A stretch of DNA of 34,362 bases from Sedimentisphaerales bacterium (lineage in GTDB: Bacteria; Planctomycetota; Phycisphaerae; Sedimentisphaerales; Anaerohalosphaeraceae): contig JAFGPC010000217.1 in NCBI GenBank assembly GCA_016926155.1, forward strand, positions 1-34,362, written 5' to 3'. A model generated the notes under the pieces. It did no database searches. It had not been told where the DNA came from and was given only the letters and a program-made list of their open reading frames with translations. Position numbers and translations under genes: made by a program. This document shows, in pieces, positions 9,091 through 15,481 of the stretch (position 1 is the stretch's first letter; the number at the start of each line of letters is the position of its first letter).

Positions 9091-10377
9091 TTATAGATGC
9101 CACGGTGCCCGCATGGTTCGACTGATCATCCGATTGGCATGATCATTGTTCAGGAAGGTTTCCGTTTTCGGATCCCAAGTTAACTCCTGTCCGAGCCGAA
9201 TACAGATGTTGGCAATATGTCCGATCGAAGTCGCCCGATGCGACTTTTCCGGTGAGCAGATGGTTTCCTGGCGGGTTCGAATACATCGCAGGAAGTTGCC
9301 GATATGCCCTCCCGGATCAGCCCAGCTCCTGGCCGAAATTTCACGCAATTTCAAGACGCTTGCCGGTTCAGCCGTGATAACATTGGTTTCATCATCCACC
9401 TGAATCCATCCCTCATCCCCGATGAAGCGAATGAACCGCTCTCCAAACGCACCATATGAACGCAAAATCAACTTGCGGCCATCGGCGTAGGTGCAATTAA
9501 CCTGGGCCACACGCGGGATATCGGCGAAATTGCCCGGTACGAATTCGGCTGTGCCCTCGTAATAAATCGGTCCGGTATCATCGGTATCCAATCCCCATTG
9601 AGCAATATCCGTGTAATGACAACCCATGTTGATCAAGGTACCCCCACCGGTATCCCAGAACCAGTTCCAACCATTAAACCGTGCGGGAATATAGGGATGC
9701 CATGGGGTTGGCCCGAGCCACATATCGTAATCGACACCGGGCGGAACCGGATGCGGCGACTGGGGCCGGAGAACCGGATTTTCCCACATCTGGGCGACTA
9801 CTGTGTGAAACCTGCCGATACGTCCGCTTTGCGCAATCTCTACCTGAAAACGATAGGAATCCACGCTGCGCCGCTGGTGGCCACACTGATACACAGTGCC
9901 AAGCCGCTGCATCGTCTCGACCAGAGCCCGTCCCTCTTCGATGGTCATGGTCATCGGCTTTTCCGAATAGACATCCTTGCCTGCTTTAGCTGCAAGAATC
10001 GAAGCCAGTGCGTGCCAACGGTCGCCGGTAGCAATTAAAACAGCATCCAGATCTGGACGAGCCAATAACTCACGGAAATCCGTATAGGTCACACAATCCT
10101 CATTACTGTAATGCCTGTCCACCTGGGCCTTGCCAGCCGCCCGGCGTTCGGCGCGTGAATCGGAAACAGCAATACACCGAACTTCATCGAATTGCATGAA
10201 AAAAGGGATCACCGCTGCACATCGATTCCCATGTCCGATCGTCGCCACGGTAATCTTTTCGCTGGGAGAAACCGAACCTTCCCGTCCCAGAACCGAAGAA
10301 GGCACAAACAAAGGAAAGGAAGCTGCGAGGGCAGAGGCTTTCAAAAAGTGTCTTCGAGAAAGTGAACTGTGTTTCAT
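9091..10377 (-). CDS. Tat-exported Gfo/Idh/MocA-family oxidoreductase
   Basis: The 428-residue protein begins with a twin-arginine signal (SRRHFLKAS, then AALAASFPLFV-type hydrophobic stretch, cleavage near VLG-R), so it is predicted to be folded with cofactor in the cytoplasm and exported. The Rossmann motif is visible as ATIGHGNRC, the EKP motif as YSEKPMTM, and the substrate-domain signature as GTLINMGCHYTDIAQW. It ends in TMRAPWHL, typical of planctomycete members. Exported relatives include glucose-fructose oxidoreductase with tightly bound NADP. The start is placed at MKHSS (10377) because AAGGAG lies nine bases upstream; an ATT-like codon 33 bases further out is rejected. It is the promoter-proximal gene of the six-gene operon, with its own promoter at about 10554-10582. 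Confidence 0.88.
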   Translation of the reverse strand: MKHSSLSRRHFLKASALAASFPLFVPSSVLGREGSVSPSEKITVATIGHGNRCAAVIPFFMQFDEVRCIAVSDSRAERRAAGKAQVDRHYSNEDCVTYTDFRELLARPDLDAVLIATGDRWHALASILAAKAGKDVYSEKPMTMTIEEGRALVETMQRLGTVYQCGHQRRSVDSYRFQVEIAQSGRIGRFHTVVAQMWENPVLRPQSPHPVPPGVDYDMWLGPTPWHPYIPARFNGWNWFWDTGGGTLINMGCHYTDIAQWGLDTDDTGPIYYEGTAEFVPGNFADIPRVAQVNCTYADGRKLILRSYGAFGERFIRFIGDEGWIQVDDETNVITAEPASVLKLREISARSWADPGGHIGNFLRCIRTRQETICSPEKSHRATSIGHIANICIRLGQELTWDPKTETFLNNDHANRMISRTMRAPWHL

Positions 10378-10536
10378 ATTTCCAACTCCTTTTCGAGTTT
10401 TCCTTATCACTTAAAGGCGGAAATGAAAACAAACCGGCCTCCTCCATCTCATTTGAGAAAAGCCGGTTTCTAAAAGAACAGCTTATAAAAAAACACGTTT
10501 TCTCCTCCCCGCTAGTTACTCAATAAAAGCAGGCCA

Positions 10537-10550
10537 GAAAAACGTTTTTC
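10537..10550. promoter_or_regulatory. Perfect 14-base palindrome, likely operator of the sugar operon
   Basis: GAAAAACGTTTTTC is a perfect palindrome with a central CG, the arrangement typical of LacI-family operators. It begins four bases downstream of the -10 box on the minus strand and so covers the transcription start. No LacI-type gene lies in this window, so the regulator would be elsewhere. Confidence 0.5.
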
Positions 10551-10553
10551 CAG

Positions 10554-10582
10554 ACTCTAACACTCCTCCCTCCAATTGTCAA
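10554..10582 (-). promoter_or_regulatory. Sigma-70-type promoter of the six-gene sugar operon
   Basis: On the minus strand a perfect -35 TTGACA (10577-10582) is followed after 17 bases by TAGAGT (10554-10559). The predicted start is near 10547, inside the palindromic operator, leaving a leader of about 170 bases before the ATG at 10377. Confidence 0.7.
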
Positions 10583-10705
10583 GGATTATCCTCATGAACA
10601 GACGTGAAACCGTGCTTATAAAAGCAGAAAATTCAAAAGGATAAAGAGAGTCCAATTGGACATCATGTTACAAAAACAGTTGTCTGTGATGATTTCTGAA
10701 TGGTT

Positions 10706-11164
10706 CTATTCGTGTTCTTTGGTGCTGATCAATTCATAGACGGTTTCTGAATTGGCGGCTTTTTCGAGTTTGGCCTTGAATTCCTCATCCAGCATCAGCC
10801 GGCTGATCCGGGCCAGGGCCTGGATATGTGGGCCGGTTTGCGTATTGGGCGATACCAGCAGACAAATGATTTTAACCGGCTTATTGTCGATACTGTCATA
10901 TTCGATCGGTGTTCCGGCAATGCCCATAGCCATCACCAGTTCCCTGACTCCGGCACATTTACCGTGGGGAATAGCAATGCCTGAACCGATACCAGTGCTC
11001 CGGGTCGCCTCACGTGTTAGGACTGCTTCCAGAACCGCATTTTTATCCTGTAATGCACCACTGGCATCGAGCAGATCGATCAATTCCGTGATAACACCAT
11101 CTTTATCTGTAGCCTCCAAAGGGGCTTTTACACACGTTGGTTGCAGAATTTCCGTTAAAATCAT
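10706..11164 (-). CDS. ptsN: PTS EIIA (fructose/nitrogen-type), PtsN-like
   Basis: The 152-residue protein matches the EIIA-fructose/nitrogen domain over its whole length. The phosphorylated histidine is H67 in GIAIPHGKC, preceded by TREATRSTGIGSG, a strongly conserved run. The C-terminal part has the usual ALARISRLMLDEEF helix. PtsN-type proteins receive phosphate from NPr/HPr and regulate other proteins rather than transport sugar. No EIIB or EIIC gene is next to it, which supports a regulatory role. It is transcribed alone from a promoter at about 11214-11242. The ribosome-binding site is weak (GGCGGGA). The family call is firm; the symbol is assigned on domain and context only. Confidence 0.85.
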   Translation of the reverse strand: MILTEILQPTCVKAPLEATDKDGVITELIDLLDASGALQDKNAVLEAVLTREATRSTGIGSGIAIPHGKCAGVRELVMAMGIAGTPIEYDSIDNKPVKIICLLVSPNTQTGPHIQALARISRLMLDEEFKAKLEKAANSETVYELISTKEHE

Positions 11165-11213
11165 GGTTCCCGCCGTCGTTCAGGGCCAATTTCCATTTAC
11201 AGACAAAGCTAGT

Positions 11214-11242
11214 AAATTAGCATTTTGTTCTTGTGGTTGCAA
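11214..11242 (-). promoter_or_regulatory. Putative promoter of the PtsN-like gene
   Basis: On the minus strand TTGCAA (11237-11242) and TAATTT (11214-11219) are 17 bases apart. The predicted start lies about 43 bases upstream of the ATG. Confidence 0.45.
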
Positions 11243-11355
11243 TAGGATTTCAAAAGAAATCTGAGATGTATCAACCATGGATATCTAATCTAACCAAACC
11301 TATCCTATCCTCTGGAGATACATTCTTACCAATCTCATGAATTTTAAAATTCAAT

Positions 11356-11385
11356 AAAAAAAGCATGCAGCAAATTGCCACATGC
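11356..11385 (-). terminator. Rho-independent terminator after the B12-binding-like gene
   Basis: On the minus strand a 10-pair hairpin (GCATGTGGCA against its partner ending GCATGC, two G-U pairs, loop ATT; 11363-11385) is followed by seven T (11356-11362). It lies 30 bases after the stop codon. Confidence 0.85.
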
Positions 11386-11415
11386 CTTTCATACTGGACT
11401 GTCTACAGGGATAAC

Positions 11416-12168
11416 TCAACCGGTAACAGCCATTTCCTCCTGCGTTTGCTGATAAGACTCGGCACGCTGCCGTTCGATTTCAGCTCGTTTTCGCCGCTTA
11501 ATCGTTCGTTTGGGTTTGGGCAATTCTTCCTTACCTGTACCGGCCATTTGGACCGCTTCGGCACCTGTTGGGGCATACAGATCGGCCCCGATCTCTTCCC
11601 AAAGCCCTTCGGCCCGCTCAAAAACGCCTCCGGAAAGCATAATCCGCATATTAGGGAAGGCGTTAACATCACGAATCGAATCAATCAACTGCCGGATCTG
11701 AGGCGCATACTGTGCAGCGATTCCATATAAAAGCAGTACATCCGGTCGGAAGGAATGAACGTATTCCAAGATATCATCGTTATTAACACTACCTCCCAGA
11801 AATCGGGTATCCCAGCCGTCACTCTCGAACAGATCCGCAGTCATTTGTCCGCCTAATTCGGCATTTTCATCCGGAGCACTGCATATTACGATCCTTTGTT
11901 GACGGTTAGTTCGCCGCGGTAGTTTATTCTGTAACTGGTCTACAATCGTCCGGTTAATCCGACTGGCAAAGGATTCCTGTGCCGAGGTAATGCGATCTTC
12001 CTTGAATAACCGCTCAATTTCGAGCATGATCGGCCAGATGATATCCATATAGACCTGATTAGCCGGGACGCCGCTTTGAAGGGTTTCCTCAATGACAGCA
12101 CGGCAGGCAGTTCGATTACCATCTAACAGAGCCGTCAAATATCTTTCTAAAGTGTTCTCTTTAATCAT
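11416..12168 (-). CDS. B12-binding-like two-domain protein lacking the axial-ligand motif
   Basis: The 250-residue protein has a helical cap domain (about 1-85) and a Rossmann-like cobalamin-binding-type domain (about 90-215; RIVICSAPDENAELGG ... FLGGSVNNDDILEYV ... DVLLLYG ... MLSGGVF). This is the layout of CarH-like sensors and methyltransferase corrinoid proteins. In CarH the cap carries W-x9-E-H and the Rossmann domain E-x-H-x-x-G. Here the matching positions read F55-x9-E65-S66 and E101-N-A103-E-L-G, so the upper-face Trp and His and the lower axial His are all replaced. It may bind cobalamin base-on, bind something else, or act without cofactor. The tail (about 218-250) is basic, then Gln/Glu-rich. 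No MerR domain is present. The start at 12168 is chosen for GGAG five bases upstream; an in-frame upstream start is unsupported. Confidence 0.75.
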   Translation of the reverse strand: MIKENTLERYLTALLDGNRTACRAVIEETLQSGVPANQVYMDIIWPIMLEIERLFKEDRITSAQESFASRINRTIVDQLQNKLPRRTNRQQRIVICSAPDENAELGGQMTADLFESDGWDTRFLGGSVNNDDILEYVHSFRPDVLLLYGIAAQYAPQIRQLIDSIRDVNAFPNMRIMLSGGVFERAEGLWEEIGADLYAPTGAEAVQMAGTGKEELPKPKRTIKRRKRAEIERQRAESYQQTQEEMAVTG

Positions 12169-12561
12169 TTCTTCTCCATTGTATTCCATGTTACCATATA
12201 TCTTTGAATCCCACTTCAAAAATGTTAATATGGGTTATATGCAAAACATTGATAATAACCTATCGGAGGAGAGAAGAAAAAATCTTGAGTGAATATAGAG
12301 AAAATAATAACGCGATTTACTATTTTCCTAATTTATCTATTCGTCTCATATTAACGACTGTCTTTCTTTCTATAAGTCCTATAATGTAAGATCAGTTCAA
12401 CCATTTTACTCTATGTCTGATGAATAGACCTTATCTTGGGCGATGTTGCCCGGATATTACATGTTTAAGCCGCTTACCGTTTGCTTTTTGGTGAAATGAA
12501 GTCCTTGGCCGGACGATATTCTTGCAGATTGTCTCACCGTATCGTCTTATGGGATATCAAA
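12169..12561. other. AT-rich divergent intergenic region
   Basis: This stretch separates the B12-like gene (minus) from the MlaE gene (plus). It contains a plus-strand extended -10 promoter (separate entry). Directly at its predicted start is a 17-codon reading frame (12239-12292, MQNIDNNLSEERRKNLE) of unknown reality. A second isolated TATAAT lies at 12380-12385 without a good -35. The MlaE gene could extend into this region if an upstream start (12496 or 12481) is used. Confidence 0.5.
12204..12231 (+). promoter_or_regulatory. Extended -10 promoter facing the mlaE/mlaF pair
   Basis: TTGAAT (12204-12209) is followed after 16 bases by TAATAT (12226-12231) with the extended TG at 12223-12224. 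The 15-mer CAAAAATGTTAATAT around the -10 is repeated exactly at the kinase gene promoter near 21457. An ATG begins eight bases after the -10 box in both places. Confidence 0.5.
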
Positions 12562-13377
12562 ATGGCCATGATTGAACAAATTGGTGCTCATACCATGCAG
12601 GGTGTGGAAGACCTGGGGCGGTTTTCCCGATTCTGCTCACGAGGACTGATTTCCTCGTTCCGTACCCTGTTCAATCCCAGGGCGTACCCCCTGATTTGGG
12701 CCCAGATGAATGCCATCGGAGTTCGCAGTGTTCCGGTAATCATGATTACCGGCGCTTTCGTGGGAATGGTCCTGGCAATTCAGGCTTATGATCAGCTCGC
12801 GGGAATGGGGCTGGAAGAGCGACTGGGTGTCCTGATTAATATCGCTGTGGTCAAGGAGCTTGGTCCTGTGTTGGCGGCAGTGATGCTTGCCGGACGCGTG
12901 GGCGGAGCCCTGACAGCCGAGTTGGGGACTATGAATGTAACCGAACAGATCTCGGCTGTGGAGAGCATGGGTGTCGATCCGATCCGCTATCTGGTAGCAC
13001 CGCGGATGCTGGCCTGCCTGATCCTGACTCCCCTGCTAATCATCTACGCTGATTTCATGGGCATTGCCGGTGGGTATCTTGTCAGTGTTATTCAGCTTAA
13101 GATCAACAGTGCCGCGTATATTGACTACAGTGCTCAATCGGTCGAATTATGGGACATATTAACCGGCGCGATGAAGGGGATATTTTTCGGTGGAGCAATG
13201 GCAATCATCAGTTGTTACAAAGGCTTTACCTGCCGAGAAGGCGCCCAAGGCGTCGGACAGGCTTGTACGGAGGCTTTCGTTGGCAGTTTTGTCTGTATTC
13301 TGGCGATTAACTTTTTCTACGCTATCGTCATCAAGTCGGTTTATACGACGTTCTGGCCGATCAAGTCACTACTATGA
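12562..13377 (+). CDS. mlaE: MlaE-family ABC transporter permease
   Basis: This is an integral membrane protein of the MlaE/YrbE permease family, which with MlaF moves phospholipids or other lipids between membranes. The conserved core is visible: VIMITGAFVGMVLAIQAY, then LGPVLAAVMLAGRVGGALTAELGTMNVTEQISAVESMGVDPIRYLVAPR. About five membrane segments follow, ending before TTFWPIKSLL. The start is uncertain: ATG at 12562 fits the usual N-terminus (MAMIEQIG...), but ATG 12496 or TTG 12481 are in frame and would add up to 27 residues. None has a strong ribosome-binding site. The MlaF gene begins 13 bases after the stop. No MCE-domain (MlaD) gene follows, which is unusual for this family. Confidence 0.88.
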   Translation: MAMIEQIGAHTMQGVEDLGRFSRFCSRGLISSFRTLFNPRAYPLIWAQMNAIGVRSVPVIMITGAFVGMVLAIQAYDQLAGMGLEERLGVLINIAVVKELGPVLAAVMLAGRVGGALTAELGTMNVTEQISAVESMGVDPIRYLVAPRMLACLILTPLLIIYADFMGIAGGYLVSVIQLKINSAAYIDYSAQSVELWDILTGAMKGIFFGGAMAIISCYKGFTCREGAQGVGQACTEAFVGSFVCILAINFFYAIVIKSVYTTFWPIKSLL

Positions 13378-13389
13378 TGGAGCAAATGC

Positions 13390-14262
13390 GTGCATAAAGA
13401 CGTACACAAGGACGACGGTATCATCGTGGTGCAGAATGTAACCAAGCAGTACAGCGGAAGGACCGTGCTGGATAATGTGTCGCTGGCCGTCGAGCCGGGC
13501 AAGACCACCGTAATCATCGGCAAGAGCGGCTGCGGCAAGACGGTGATGATGAAGCACATGATCGTACTGGAGCGTCCGACCGAAGGGCAGGTCTTTTTCA
13601 AAGGTCAGAGGATCGATCATCAGCATGAGAGGGATCTGGCGGAGGTGCGGCGGCATTATGGATTCTGCTTTCAGATGGGGGCGCTGTTTGACAGCTTGAC
13701 AGTGTATGAGAATATCACCTTCCCGATCCAGCAAAAGCAGAAAATCACCGACTGGAATAAGATGGATGAGCTGGTTAAGCAAAAACTGGCGATGGTGGGG
13801 ATGGACGGATTTCAGTTTTACTTTCCGGCCAGTCTGTCCGGCGGACAGCAAAAGCGTGTGGCCCTGGCGCGGGCGATCGCACTGAATCCGGAGGTGATCC
13901 TGTATGATGAGCCAACGACGGGATTGGATCCGGTGCGGTCGGATATCATCAATGAGCTGATCCTAAAACTGCAGGAAGCACTGAAAGTAACCAGCGTCGT
14001 GGTAACACATGATATGAAGAGTGCATACAAGATTGCCGATCGGATTGTGATGTTCCACGAGGGGCGGATCCTGGCCGACGGCGATGCCGACTATATCCGC
14101 AACCATCCCAATCCGATCGTCCAGGAATTTATCAACGGGCAAGTGAGCGAATCGGAGCTGGCGCCGATTCGGATGGGCGGAACAAGGTTCGAAACGCAGT
14201 TTCACCCGGAAGATTTCAAGCCGTCTAATCCAAAGAAACAAGGGCAAGCTACCGGTTCATGA
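13390..14262 (+). CDS. mlaF: MlaF-family ABC transporter ATP-binding protein
   Basis: The 290-residue ATPase shows Walker A GKSGCGKT (44-51), signature LSGGQQKR (149-156), Walker B VILYDEP (169-175) and a switch His in VVVTHD. These match MlaF/Ttg2A-type lipid-transport ATPases, which energise the MlaE permease at the inner membrane. It starts with GTG; GGAG lies seven bases upstream, overlapping the end of the MlaE gene region, and an alternative ATG six bases up is out of frame. A C-terminal extension of about 35 residues follows the ABC fold, ending in PKKQGQATGS. It is cotranscribed with the permease. The missing MlaD/MCE partner must be elsewhere if the system is complete. Confidence 0.9.
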   Translation: MHKDVHKDDGIIVVQNVTKQYSGRTVLDNVSLAVEPGKTTVIIGKSGCGKTVMMKHMIVLERPTEGQVFFKGQRIDHQHERDLAEVRRHYGFCFQMGALFDSLTVYENITFPIQQKQKITDWNKMDELVKQKLAMVGMDGFQFYFPASLSGGQQKRVALARAIALNPEVILYDEPTTGLDPVRSDIINELILKLQEALKVTSVVVTHDMKSAYKIADRIVMFHEGRILADGDADYIRNHPNPIVQEFINGQVSESELAPIRMGGTRFETQFHPEDFKPSNPKKQGQATGS

Positions 14263-14355
14263 ATCCGTTGCGTTGAATAACTTCCCCTGATTATACCCGT
14301 TCATTTCAGAGTCATTCTAGCCATCTCTTGTATTCATAATGATATTTTCGAATGA

Positions 14356-14404
14356 TCTGTCATGACAGAAAATCCGTGACAGGAAGTGTCTTATTCTGTA
14401 CCCT
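14356..14404 (+). promoter_or_regulatory. Promoter region with two related palindromes upstream of GH130-SSS
   Basis: TCTGTCATGACAGA (14356-14369) is a perfect 14-base palindrome. GACAGGAAGTGTC (14378-14390) repeats the GACA/TGTC arms, with centres about 21.5 bases apart, two helical turns. A possible sigma-70 promoter overlaps: GTGACA (14376-14381), 17 bases, TACCCT (14399-14404). An alternative sigma-54-like pair, TTGGCA (14406-14411) with GG-N10-GC spacing to 14420-14421, is weaker. Confidence 0.45.
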
Positions 14405-14448
14405 CTTGGCAATGTATCGGCAGGATGTTTTTGTTGTAAGGAGCAGCT

Positions 14449-15465
14449 ATGCGGCTACAGCGATACGAAGGGAATCCGATCCTTTCGCCTAATGCAGCAA
14501 ACTCTTGGGAGGACCTGGCAGTGTTCAATCCCGCGGCTTGGTACGATCCCGATAAGGGACAGGTAATCCTGCTCTATCGGGCCGCCGAGTCGCACCCGGA
14601 ATACAAATGCTACTTCGGCCTGGCGGTGAGTAAGGATGGGATGCATTTTGAGCGGGTTTCCGATAAGCCGGTATTACCTCCCAGTGTCGATGGATTTGAT
14701 GCTTCAACGATCCAGGATCCGCGCATGGTCAAAATCGGCGACTGGTACTATATCACCTATGCAGCGCGTCACTTTCCATTCGGGCAATTCTGGATGCCGA
14801 CCGAACAGCGGTACCATTGGCCGGTCTGTCCACCGGAGTTTCCCAAGGCGATCCGCACGAACGCAACCAGTACGGGGCTTCTTTTGACGCAGGATTTCAA
14901 GACATGGATCCGGGCCGGACGGATTACCGATCCGATGCTGGATGATCGGGATGTGATCCTGTTTCCGGAAAAGGTCGGGGGCAAGTTCGTCATGCTGCAT
15001 CGCCCGCTGGAATGGTCCGGGCCAGCGTATGGGACCGAGCATCCGTGCATCTGGATTTCCTTCGCGGACGATCTGCTGGGATTCAAACAGAGCAAACTGT
15101 TGGCCAAGCGGGAATATTCCTGGGAGGCCGACAAGATCGGAGCCAATACGCCTCCGATCCGGACCGACCACGGTTGGCTCACTCTGTATCACGCGGTGGG
15201 GCCGGACAAGTTTTACCGACTTGGGGCTCTGCTGCTAGATTTAAAGCATCCGAGTATCGTCCGATATCGAACGCGGGATTGGATCATGCAGCCGGAAGCG
15301 GAGTATGAGATTGATGGATACTATCGCGGCTGCGTATTTCCGTGCGGCAAGGTGATTATCGGAGATACGCTGTTTGTGTATTACGGAGCAGCGGATAAAT
15401 ATGTGGGCATGGCGACGTGTGAACTGCAGGAGTTGGTGGATTATCTTCTGAAATGCCCGGTTTAG
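14449..15465 (+). CDS. GH130-family beta-mannoside phosphorylase or related enzyme
   Basis: The 338-residue protein has the five-bladed beta-propeller pattern of glycoside hydrolase family 130: start RYEGNPIL, then NPAAWYD, LLYRAAE, STIQDPRMVKIGDWYYITYAA (D90 the likely proton donor), ATSTGLLLTQDF, DRDVILFPEKVGGKFVMLHRP, and PPIRTDHGWLTLYHAV. Most GH130 members phosphorolyse beta-1,4- or beta-1,2-mannosides; the phosphate-binding Arg and His candidates (R in LLYRAAE and MLHRP, H in LYHAV) are present, which favours phosphorylase over hydrolase. It has no signal peptide, so it acts on sugars already imported. AGGAG lies six bases before the ATG. The symporter gene begins 16 bases downstream, so uptake and phosphorolysis are likely coupled. 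The exact glycoside is unknown. Confidence 0.88.
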   Translation: MRLQRYEGNPILSPNAANSWEDLAVFNPAAWYDPDKGQVILLYRAAESHPEYKCYFGLAVSKDGMHFERVSDKPVLPPSVDGFDASTIQDPRMVKIGDWYYITYAARHFPFGQFWMPTEQRYHWPVCPPEFPKAIRTNATSTGLLLTQDFKTWIRAGRITDPMLDDRDVILFPEKVGGKFVMLHRPLEWSGPAYGTEHPCIWISFADDLLGFKQSKLLAKREYSWEADKIGANTPPIRTDHGWLTLYHAVGPDKFYRLGALLLDLKHPSIVRYRTRDWIMQPEAEYEIDGYYRGCVFPCGKVIIGDTLFVYYGAADKYVGMATCELQELVDYLLKCPV

Positions 15466-15481
15466 ACAGAAAGGCGGATGG

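Larger units (their letters stand above)
10378..10705. other. Regulatory intergenic region between the sugar operon and PtsN-like gene
   Basis: This 328-base stretch has no convincing gene. It holds the operon promoter and a 14-base palindrome (separate entries). It also has a leader hairpin, AAACCGGC (10431-10438) against GCCGGTTT (10462-10469) enclosing a smaller CTC-attt-GAG stem, and a 12-base perfect palindrome GTCCAATTGGAC (10650-10661). An imperfect second copy of the operator core (AA-C-ACGT-T-TT) lies at 10492-10501. Confidence 0.6.

Noticed and set aside
12204-12389. Plus-strand 61-codon frame upstream of mlaE
   Set aside because: It starts inside the predicted promoter, and its start has no ribosome-binding site. 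The shorter 17-codon frame at 12239 is only mentioned as a possibility.
14406-14422. Sigma-54 promoter before GH130
   Set aside because: The GG-N10-GC spacing fits, but the -12 element reads CGGC instead of TTGC, so it is not listed as a separate feature.
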